Part shown: positions 1-6,579 of the stretch, one piece after another
How the letters are laid out: each line of letters opens with the position of its first letter
Numbering within the stretch: position 1 is the stretch's first letter
Source: Planctomycetia bacterium
GTDB lineage: Bacteria; Planctomycetota; Phycisphaerae; Phycisphaerales; SM1A02
Assembly: GCA_005799475.1 (NCBI GenBank)
Contig: SYGQ01000098.1
Span: 1-11,791, forward strand
DNA: 11,791 nucleotides
Reading direction: 5' to 3'
The notes under the pieces: model-generated
Seen by the model: the letters and a program-made list of their open reading frames with translations, nothing else
The model's database searches: none
What the model was told of the DNA's origin: nothing
Translations under genes and position numbers: made by a program

Positions 1-963
1 CCGCGCTGGTTCCTCGCGTGCATGGCGGGACTCCCTATCGTCGTCTTTCCGCTCATCTCGCTGTGGAGTCCGAAAGGACTGCCGCACTGGTCCGCGGTCG
101 GCTACCTCTTCGCGTTTCCGCTCCTCGGACTGGCGACCGCTCACGAACTCGCCCATGGCCAACGACAACTCGTGCGCAACTGGCTCAGGTTGAGCGCCGT
201 CGCGATTCTTCTTGCGGTGCCCATTGGCGTGTCGCAGGCGGCCAGCGGCTGGTTGACGCGCACGATCGAGCTCCCGCCCACAGTGAAGGATCCGACGCTT
301 GAAGCGTTGGATTGGACGAGCACGCGCTCGTACATCGAGCGCCGCATCGCCACGCGGATCGCGACCCAACTCACGCACCCGTTCGTGCCGCCGGCCCCGT
401 GGCTGATCGGTGAAGTCGACGAACCGCCATGCGACGACACCACGACAACGACAGTTCCGCCCGTACACGAAGCCGCGGTGGCGCCCGCTCGACCCTTCGA
501 GGTGTTCGCGCCTCCGCCCCCGGACGCGCCATCATGGACGAAGACCCCTGCGAAGGTGACGCGGCCGCCTCGTCCACCCAATCCGGATCCGCCTCCCACC
601 GCATTCGACGCCGATGTCATGGTCCGATGCGGTGAGGAAGGCTTGAGCGCGAATGGATTCTTCGTTGCCGGTTGCAACTGGCGCGACGCGGGGAAACTCG
701 GCACCGCCGTGGCGGGGCTTGGCATCCCTGTGGCGTGTCTCAGCGACGACGATCGGCAATTCGGATGGGCGACTCCACGCGCGTCGCTTGTCGGAGACGA
801 TGCCCTCGTGTTCGTGCGATCCGATGATGTGCGAAGAGCATCCACTTCACTCGAAAGACGCTTCCGCTGGTTCTCGCCCGTCGCAACGATTCGCCTCGTG
901 CGCGGGACAACCGTTGCCGAAGTGCTGACGGTCTTCTGCGGCCTCGACTATCAGGGACCGTAG
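1..963 (+). CDS. GT39/ArnT-like membrane glycosyltransferase, C-terminal part (5' partial)
   Basis: The frame is open to base 1, so the gene starts upstream; the ATG at 22 lies inside a membrane helix and is probably not the start. About 320 residues are visible. They hold the last three hydrophobic segments (about 4-22, 31-50 and 62-80), the first two separated by a loop with PHW at 28-30. This resembles the conserved 'HW' region late in GT39 dolichyl-phosphate-mannose-type and ArnT-like transferases. Then comes DPTLEALDW, a Pro/Thr-rich linker (about residues 125-200), and a terminal soluble domain with a VACLSDDDRQFGW patch, a DDALVFVR strand and a final V-x-x-F-x-G-L-D-Y-Q-G. That layout is usual for bacterial GT39 proteins, which transfer sugars from polyprenyl-phosphate donors outside the membrane. 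The catalytic N-terminal half is missing, so donor and acceptor cannot be inferred. It converges on the oxidoreductase gene with a 6-base gap and no terminator between them. Confidence 0.68.
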   Translation, partial: PRWFLACMAGLPIVVFPLISLWSPKGLPHWSAVGYLFAFPLLGLATAHELAHGQRQLVRNWLRLSAVAILLAVPIGVSQAASGWLTRTIELPPTVKDPTLEALDWTSTRSYIERRIATRIATQLTHPFVPPAPWLIGEVDEPPCDDTTTTTVPPVHEAAVAPARPFEVFAPPPPDAPSWTKTPAKVTRPPRPPNPDPPPTAFDADVMVRCGEEGLSANGFFVAGCNWRDAGKLGTAVAGLGIPVACLSDDDRQFGWATPRASLVGDDALVFVRSDDVRRASTSLERRFRWFSPVATIRLVRGTTVAEVLTVFCGLDYQGP

Positions 964-969
964 CGAGGT

Positions 970-2364
970 TCAGGTGAGGCCCGTCATGCCGGGAACCGAG
1001 TCGAATCCCTGTCGATACACGGGCGTGATGAGCGCCGTCGCCGCAGGCGAGTTCCGGAACCGCATACCGGCGTGGTCGTAGTCGAGGTCGATTCCCGTGA
1101 CGCGCCCACCGATCACGCCCAGGAGCACTGTCTCGTTGACTTCGGTTGCCAAGTCGAAGTTGGCGACGGTCGACCCCTTGCCGAGGATCGCATCGACCCA
1201 CGCATGCCAGTGGTTGTAGTCCTTCTTCTCGGGAAGCGGGAACGCCGCCGCGCGCGCGGGTGGGAAAACCTGAGGCGTCCCAGAGCACGGGATGATGAGC
1301 GTGCCTTCGGTGCCCACAGCGAGAATGCACCCGTCGGGGCTGATCTTCGCGAGGTCGATGTCGGCAGGAAGGTGCGGCGAAACACTCGCCTTCGGAATGC
1401 GCCCGCCGTCGTACCAAGTCAATGGCAGCGTCGCCTTCGCGTACTCCCCGCCGGAGAATGTGATCGTGACGGTCTCCGCGTTGGGGTACTCATCGTCCGT
1501 GAGCCCTTCGGAGTCTCCGCGCACCGCGATGGGAGTGCCCATCTTCAGTCCAAGGAACGGTGCGTCCATGAAGTGACAGGCCATGTCGCCAAGCGCACCC
1601 GTGCCGAAATCGAAGAAGCCGCGCCAGCGGAAAGGCGCGTAGGTGTCGGTCTTGTACGGACGCGCCGGCGCTGTGCCGAGCCAGCAATCCCAGTTGAGCC
1701 ACTCGGGCACGGGATCGCTCCCCTGCGGGCGCGAGTGCCCCTGCTCCCACCAGCCTGCCGGGCGATCCGTCCAGATGTGCAGTTCGACCGCCTTCCCCAG
1801 GACGCCTGACTGGAGGAGTGCAACTCCTTGCTGCCTTCCGGCGCTGGCTTGACGCTGGATGCCCATCTGCGTGACGAGCTTCTTCTGCCTCGCCATCGTG
1901 CGCATCGCGCGCGTCTCGGCGATCGTGCGCGTGAGCGGCTTCTGGCAGTAGCAGGCCTTCCCGAGGCTCATGGCGCCCAGCGCGATCGCCGCATGATGAT
2001 GATCCGGCGTGCTCACCGACACTGCATCAATCGAGTCACCCATGGCGGCGAGCGCGTCCCGGTAGTCCGTGAAGAGCTTCGCCCCCGGGAACTTCGCCTT
2101 GGCGGCGTCGAGCGACTGTGAATTCACATCGCAGAGCCCGGCGATCTCAACCATCGGATGCGATGCGATCGTCGAGATGTCAGTGCCGCCCATCCCGCCG
2201 ACGCCGAAGCCCATCACGCGGACCTTGCCGTTGGGACTCCAACGACGCGGCGTTGACAACCGAGCGGGGATTGCGTGCGCGTTTCCGAGGGCGGCGAGTG
2301 CTGCGGCGGAGGCCACACTTCCAGCAATGAACTGACGGCGGTCGATGGGACGGTTCGTGCTCAT
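970..2364 (-). CDS. Tat-exported Gfo/Idh/MocA family oxidoreductase
   Basis: A predicted 464-residue NAD(P)-dependent oxidoreductase. The N-terminus carries a twin-arginine signal: DRRQFIAG (RR at 9-10), then an Ala-rich hydrophobic stretch and a likely cleavage site after AHA near residue 31. The Rossmann fold follows, with GFGVGGMG at 52-59. Residues 118-125 read STPDHHHA. The family EKP motif appears as QKP at 141-143, keeping the catalytic Lys; this Gln form is common in planctomycete-type members as I recall them. Further on are the WLNWDCWLG and GALGDMACH patches typical of these long secreted homologues. I chose the ATG at 2364 because it gives a complete Tat signal; an extension to 2613 reads low-quality sequence antisense to the next gene. 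Such proteins usually act on sugars or cyclitols with a tightly bound or co-exported cofactor, but the substrate cannot be inferred. It lies 31 bases downstream of the flavin oxidase gene and probably shares its transcript. Confidence 0.88.
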   Translation of the reverse strand: MSTNRPIDRRQFIAGSVASAAALAALGNAHAIPARLSTPRRWSPNGKVRVMGFGVGGMGGTDISTIASHPMVEIAGLCDVNSQSLDAAKAKFPGAKLFTDYRDALAAMGDSIDAVSVSTPDHHHAAIALGAMSLGKACYCQKPLTRTIAETRAMRTMARQKKLVTQMGIQRQASAGRQQGVALLQSGVLGKAVELHIWTDRPAGWWEQGHSRPQGSDPVPEWLNWDCWLGTAPARPYKTDTYAPFRWRGFFDFGTGALGDMACHFMDAPFLGLKMGTPIAVRGDSEGLTDDEYPNAETVTITFSGGEYAKATLPLTWYDGGRIPKASVSPHLPADIDLAKISPDGCILAVGTEGTLIIPCSGTPQVFPPARAAAFPLPEKKDYNHWHAWVDAILGKGSTVANFDLATEVNETVLLGVIGGRVTGIDLDYDHAGMRFRNSPAATALITPVYRQGFDSVPGMTGLT

Positions 2365-2395
2365 CCATGAACTGTCCCGCAACCGGCCGCGTGGG

Positions 2396-3550
2396 TCAAC
2401 CCCGCGCGAAACGGTTTTTTCGCAGGAACCCGATGGGGAGGCTCGTCCGACCCACCAGCGCGAGGTCGGCGAGCGCCGAACCAATGACGGGCGCGAACTT
2501 GAAACCGTGACCCCCCATGCCGAACGCGGAAAAAACCCGCGCTTGGGTCGAGACGCGGTCCACGACAAAGTGGTCATCGGGAGTGCTTGAGTACATGCAC
2601 ACCGCGGCCGCACTCACGGAACCTGCTGCGCCGGGCACAGCCCGTTCCAGTGCGCGCGCGAACGCCTCTCGCTCTTCCGAAGTCACTGTGCGATCGAGCG
2701 CATCGGGGTGGCACGGCTGACCACCGCCATGGAATCCGATCTTGACCCCGAGCGGCCCGGGCTGGTCGGTCGCTGTGGGCACGCCGTAGATGGGAACGCC
2801 ACTCTCGCGTTCGATGAAGAACGCTGGCAGCGAATGCTCGTCGCAGAGTGTCGGCGTCCGTGGCGTCACCCACGCCATGACCTGGCGCGTGTTGGTGACC
2901 ATTGACTGGGCCTCGGCGATGAACTCGCCGACCCACGCTCCCTGTGTGAGGATCAGCGACTGGGTGACTTCCGTACAGCCGCCAGCGTTGACTTCAATGA
3001 TGCCGTCGCGTGCGCGCCATGAATCGACGCGAACTCCCGGTCTCATGTGCGCGCCGCGCCACTGTGCATTCTCCGCCATCGCCAGGATCGCTCGCTCGGG
3101 ACGCACGAATCCCGCGTTGGGCTCCAATACGAACTCGTCAACGCGCTCAAGGCATCCTTCGAGTGCGCTGAATCGCGACGACGCCTGCGCCACCGTGAGG
3201 CGTTCCAATGCGATGCCGTATGCCTGCGCGGACGCCTTCACCCCAGCGAGCACGGCGCTGCCGTTAGGACCACCGTAGATCACACCGCACCGGTGCACGA
3301 GCCGCGTGAGCGACGCGAGTTCGATCTCGCGCCAGAGTTCGTCGGCGCGCCGGAGGAGTGGCACATAGTCCGCGCGCTCGAAGTATGCCTGCCGCACGAT
3401 GCGCGAGCCACCGTGCGAACTGCCTCGGTCGTGGCCGAGTTGGTGCCGGTCGATACCCAACACACGCGCGCCTCGGGAGGCAAGGCACCATGCGGCCGCC
3501 ATCCCCATAGCGCCCAGTCCAACAACGATGGCGTCCCAAGGGCGCTGCAC
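2396..3550 (-). CDS. FAD-dependent sarcosine / N-methyl amino acid oxidase-like protein (MSOX/SolA family)
   Basis: From the GTG at 3550 this is 384 residues, matching monomeric sarcosine oxidase (MSOX, about 385-390). A FAD-binding GLGAMG lies at 11-16, followed by the family signature GSSHGGSRIVRQAY at 43-56; its two Arg (50 and 53) align with MSOX Arg49 and Arg52. GVKIGFH contains a Lys near 270, corresponding to the oxygen-activating Lys265. VCMYSSTPDDHF has Cys near 318, the position of covalent flavin attachment (Cys315 in MSOX). GHGFKF has Lys near 351 (Lys348 in MSOX). The enzyme should demethylate or oxidise a secondary amine, giving an aldehyde and hydrogen peroxide; the exact substrate (sarcosine, N-methyltryptophan, pipecolate-like) is unknown. 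In-frame ATG codons at 3637, 3664 and 3676 exist, but the last two would overlap the divergent kup start and add sequence unlike the family. No signal peptide is seen, so it is probably cytoplasmic. First gene of a two-gene operon. Confidence 0.86.
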   Translation of the reverse strand: MQRPWDAIVVGLGAMGMAAAWCLASRGARVLGIDRHQLGHDRGSSHGGSRIVRQAYFERADYVPLLRRADELWREIELASLTRLVHRCGVIYGGPNGSAVLAGVKASAQAYGIALERLTVAQASSRFSALEGCLERVDEFVLEPNAGFVRPERAILAMAENAQWRGAHMRPGVRVDSWRARDGIIEVNAGGCTEVTQSLILTQGAWVGEFIAEAQSMVTNTRQVMAWVTPRTPTLCDEHSLPAFFIERESGVPIYGVPTATDQPGPLGVKIGFHGGGQPCHPDALDRTVTSEEREAFARALERAVPGAAGSVSAAAVCMYSSTPDDHFVVDRVSTQARVFSAFGMGGHGFKFAPVIGSALADLALVGRTSLPIGFLRKNRFARG

Positions 3551-3615
3551 GGCGTGATTATCGCCTCTATCGTCCGCACCGGTGGACCGCGGAGCGGAAA
3601 CCCCAACGCCTTGCC

Positions 3616-3621
3616 TACAAT
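3616..3621 (+). promoter_or_regulatory. Possible -10 element for the kup operon
   Basis: TACAAT lies 41 bases before the kup ATG, inside the 112-base gap between the divergent oxidase and kup genes. It is a good match to a sigma-70 -10 hexamer, but no convincing -35 hexamer sits at the usual spacing. It is proposed only because a promoter for the kup-terC-Sel1 string is expected in this gap. Confidence 0.3.
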
Positions 3622-3662
3622 CGCCGATTCTCCGCATCGCGGAGCCAGTGCGCCCCTCGATC

Positions 3663-5615
3663 ATGGCTGACCCCAATCTCTCACCGCGTCACCCGCCCAC
3701 GACTCGCGACCAGCCCCGATCCGCGATGCACGGGGCCGTTGTCGGCTTGTCGCTTGGCGCGCTTGGCATTGTCTTTGGCGACATCGGTACGAGCCCGCTC
3801 TACGCACTCCGTGAGGGATTCACTGGCCACGGTGCCGATGACATCAACCCGACAAGTGTCTACGGCCTGATCAGCGTCTTCTTCTGGACGCTCGTTCTCG
3901 TGATCGGCATCAAGTACGCCTTCTTCATTCTCCGGGCCGACAACCGCGGCGAGGGCGGGATCTTCGCCCTTCTCGCCCTCTTGCCAAGGGGCGACGAGAC
4001 GAGCGTCTCCAAACTACCCAAGGGCTTCATCCTGATCGCGCTCGCGGGAGCCGCGCTCCTCTATGCCGACGGGCTCATCACGCCGGCCATCTCTGTGCTC
4101 TCTGCGCTCGAGGGACTCGAGGGGCGACTGCCACTCATCGATCCCGCCGATCGCGGTCCCTTCTCCGAGCACGCGATCTTGATCGGCGCGCTCGTCATTC
4201 TCGTCGGGCTCTTTTCCATTCAGCGGCTCGGAACGCGATTCATCGGTCGGCTGTTCGGTCCAATCATGCTCACCTGGTTCGTCGTGATCGGACTCTTGGG
4301 TGCCGTGAGCGTGGCGAAGACCCCAGAAGTTCTGGAGGCGCTCCATCCGTCGCACATCATGGATGCGCTGGCGACCTCGCTGCCCCATACCATCATGGTG
4401 CTCGGTGCGGCCATGCTGTGCATCTCCGGAGGCGAGGCGCTCTACGCTGATCTCGGCCATTTCGGACGCAAGCCCATCGTCGCCGCCTGGTACTTCGTTG
4501 CCATGCCCGGTCTCCTCCTGAACTACCTCGGGCAGGGCGCAATCCTCATCCGAGACCACTCGGCGATCACAAATCCGTTTTACGCGCTCGTTCCGGAATG
4601 GGGCATCTTCCCCATGGTCATCCTCGCAACGGCCGCGGCCATTATCGCGAGCCAAGCCATCATTACAGGAATGTTCTCGCTGACGCACTCGGCGATCCTC
4701 ATGGGGTTCCTCCCGAGGTTGCGAGTCGTGCATACCTCGGACCACGGCGCGCAGATCTATGTGCCCGCCATCAACTCCGTGGCGATCGTCCTCGTGTGCC
4801 TTGTCGTCATCACCTTCCGAACCGCCGACAATCTGGCGAACGCCTACGGGCTGTCGGTGGCCGGCGGGATGGTCATCGTGACCGCGCTCTACGCGATCCG
4901 CATGCTGCGCCAGGGGCTATGGGGTCCGATCCGCGGGTGGTTGTTCTTGGGCGTGTTCCTCACGATGGACCTCGCCTTTCTCCTGACCAACGCGTTCAAG
5001 ATCCCCAACGGCGGCTGGCTCACGCTGGTCGTGGCGGGCGCTCTCCTCTACATCATGGTGACCTGGCTGCGCGGCAAGCAGTTCATCGCTGACAGGATTG
5101 CGAAGCAAACTCTGGGCTACGACCACCTCCTGAACAACCTCGCGACGCATCCCGTGCCCCGCGTCCCTGGAACCGCTGTGTTCGTCACGCCGCAGGCCGA
5201 TGGACTCCCACCGACGCTGCTCCACCACCTGAAGCACAACAAGGTGCTCCATGAGCAGGTTGTCATCATGTCCGTCCAATCGACAGCCATCCCCACAGTC
5301 AAGGATGAAGAGCAGGTGGCCGTGAAAGAGCTACGCGCTGGCTTCTGGATCCTCACCGCGCGCCACGGTTTCACGCAATCGGCCGATGTGCCGCGGATGC
5401 TGCGCACCGCAGGACAGATGGGGCTTGAGACGAGCGAAGGGACGACGACCTACTTCCTCGGGAGGACGATTGTCACGCCGCGCGGGCGCTCGCTGATGCC
5501 GGGATTCCAGAAGCGCACCTACTGTTGGCTCGCGCAGTTGAGCTCGAACAACCCGCTCTACTTCGCGATTCCCCCAGGCCGAATGATTGAACTCGGGGTC
5601 CAGATCGATGTCTGA
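3663..5615 (+). CDS. kup: Kup-family low-affinity potassium uptake transporter
   Basis: A 650-residue membrane protein of the KUP/HAK/KT family, which imports K+ probably together with protons. The first membrane segment contains GDIGTSPLYA at 39-48, the family hallmark, followed by LRADNRGEGGIFALLALL between the next helices and a GQGAILIRDHSAITNPFYAL loop in mid-protein. About twelve hydrophobic segments end near residue 475. The soluble cytoplasmic tail keeps the family order: VPRVPGTAVFVT, LLHHLKHNKVLHE, then YFLGR and a C-terminal IPPGRMIELGVQIDV. Length is slightly above E. coli Kup (622) because of a 20-residue polar N-terminus. I chose the ATG at 3663; an upstream in-frame ATG at 3582 would run into the divergent oxidase promoter region and adds non-family sequence. 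No strong Shine-Dalgarno sequence is visible. The stop overlaps the following terC start by 8 bases, so the two are likely co-translated. Confidence 0.95.
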   Translation: MADPNLSPRHPPTTRDQPRSAMHGAVVGLSLGALGIVFGDIGTSPLYALREGFTGHGADDINPTSVYGLISVFFWTLVLVIGIKYAFFILRADNRGEGGIFALLALLPRGDETSVSKLPKGFILIALAGAALLYADGLITPAISVLSALEGLEGRLPLIDPADRGPFSEHAILIGALVILVGLFSIQRLGTRFIGRLFGPIMLTWFVVIGLLGAVSVAKTPEVLEALHPSHIMDALATSLPHTIMVLGAAMLCISGGEALYADLGHFGRKPIVAAWYFVAMPGLLLNYLGQGAILIRDHSAITNPFYALVPEWGIFPMVILATAAAIIASQAIITGMFSLTHSAILMGFLPRLRVVHTSDHGAQIYVPAINSVAIVLVCLVVITFRTADNLANAYGLSVAGGMVIVTALYAIRMLRQGLWGPIRGWLFLGVFLTMDLAFLLTNAFKIPNGGWLTLVVAGALLYIMVTWLRGKQFIADRIAKQTLGYDHLLNNLATHPVPRVPGTAVFVTPQADGLPPTLLHHLKHNKVLHEQVVIMSVQSTAIPTVKDEEQVAVKELRAGFWILTARHGFTQSADVPRMLRTAGQMGLETSEGTTTYFLGRTIVTPRGRSLMPGFQKRTYCWLAQLSSNNPLYFAIPPGRMIELGVQIDV

Positions 5616-6579
5616 CATCGTCGGAGGCGCGCCGCTGTGGGCGTGGGTCGCCCTCATCGGCGGCGTCACGATCTTCGTCACCGGCGACCTCCTCGCCCTG
5701 CATCGGAAGCCGACGGCGACCACCTTCCGCGCCGCGTGCATCATGATCGCGTGGTGGTTCGGGTGGGCGGTGCTCACCGGCTTCGCGATCGCGTACGGCC
5801 TCGGCACCGAGCGCGCCCTTGAGTATGGATCGGCGTACCTCGTAGAGCAGTCGCTCTCGGTCGACAATGTTTTTGTCTTCGCCGTCATCTTCCAGCGATT
5901 CGGCGTGCCCGCGCCGCTGCAACCGCGCGTCCTGTTCTGGGGGATCCTTGGTGCTGTCGTCATGCGGGGCGCGTTCATCGCCGGTGGACTCGCGCTCATG
6001 GCCGCGTTCCACTCGATGCTCTACATCTTTGGAGTCATCTTGCTCTGGACCGCGTGGAAGATGTTGCGCTCCCATGGCGAACTCTCAGACTTCGACCCCA
6101 AGCGCGCCGGCTGGACCCGCCTGCTCGTGAAGTTGGTCCCCATTTCGCGCACTTACGACGCGGGGAAGTTCTTCGAACGCGTCGATGGCCGCCTCATGGC
6201 GACGCCTCTGCTGCTCGTGCTCTTCATCATCGAGGGGACCGATGTCCTCTTTGCCGTCGACTCGATTCCCGCAGCACTGGCGGTCACCCAAGTGCCGTTC
6301 ATCGTCTTCTCTTCGAACCTTCTGGCGATTCTCGGACTGCGCGCCCTTTACTTCGCAGTCGCGGGAATCCTCAGGAGAATCCCATCGCTGCATGTGGGGT
6401 TGACGATCCTCATCGCGGGAATTGGACTCAAGATGATCGCTGGCGCGGCAGGATTTGTGATCGCGCCGATCTGGACTTTCGTGTTCATTGCTCTGACGCT
6501 CGGCACGACGGTCGGCCAGGGGATTCTGCGCGGGCGACGGGCTGCAACGAGGCATGACTCGCCCTTGGGTCCTCGCTAA
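5608..6579 (+). CDS. TerC/Alx-family integral membrane protein
   Basis: A 323-residue protein of the TerC family, with seven to nine hydrophobic segments. The two inverted family motifs are intact: EQSLSVDNVFVFAVIF near 80-95 and EGTDVLFAVDSIPA at 209-222, each with the acidic and Asn residues thought to line the metal path. Characterised relatives (E. coli Alx, Bacillus TerC/MeeF homologues) export Mn2+ and support metallation of secreted enzymes; tellurium resistance is the historical name only, and no other ter genes are nearby. A cytoplasmic loop with SDFDPKRAG (about 160-168) follows the usual domain plan. The ATG at 5608 overlaps the kup stop by 8 bases; a TTG at 5587 in the same frame would add seven residues and is less likely. 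The end overlaps the next gene by 26 bases. Mn2+ or other divalent cation efflux is the best prediction; the ion is not shown by the sequence. Confidence 0.92.
   Translation: MSDIVGGAPLWAWVALIGGVTIFVTGDLLALHRKPTATTFRAACIMIAWWFGWAVLTGFAIAYGLGTERALEYGSAYLVEQSLSVDNVFVFAVIFQRFGVPAPLQPRVLFWGILGAVVMRGAFIAGGLALMAAFHSMLYIFGVILLWTAWKMLRSHGELSDFDPKRAGWTRLLVKLVPISRTYDAGKFFERVDGRLMATPLLLVLFIIEGTDVLFAVDSIPAALAVTQVPFIVFSSNLLAILGLRALYFAVAGILRRIPSLHVGLTILIAGIGLKMIAGAAGFVIAPIWTFVFIALTLGTTVGQGILRGRRAATRHDSPLGPR

Noticed and set aside
1072..1809. A plus-strand frame opposite the Gfo/Idh/MocA gene
   Set aside because: Shadow of a well-supported gene; Arg-rich translation without domains or a ribosome binding site.
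3551..3676. Longer N-terminus for the sarcosine oxidase-like protein from ATG codons at 3637, 3664 or 3676
   Set aside because: The extra residues are unlike the family, whose members start just before the FAD motif, and the last two starts would overlap the kup start; GTG 3550 gives the family length.
4014..4745. A minus-strand frame opposite kup
   Set aside because: The translation is rich in Asp, Glu, His and Arg, as expected from reading the antisense of membrane helices; no protein features.
5608..6579. Tellurium resistance operon
   Set aside because: The TerC-family gene stands without terB, terD, terE or terZ neighbours; the family name alone does not show tellurite resistance.
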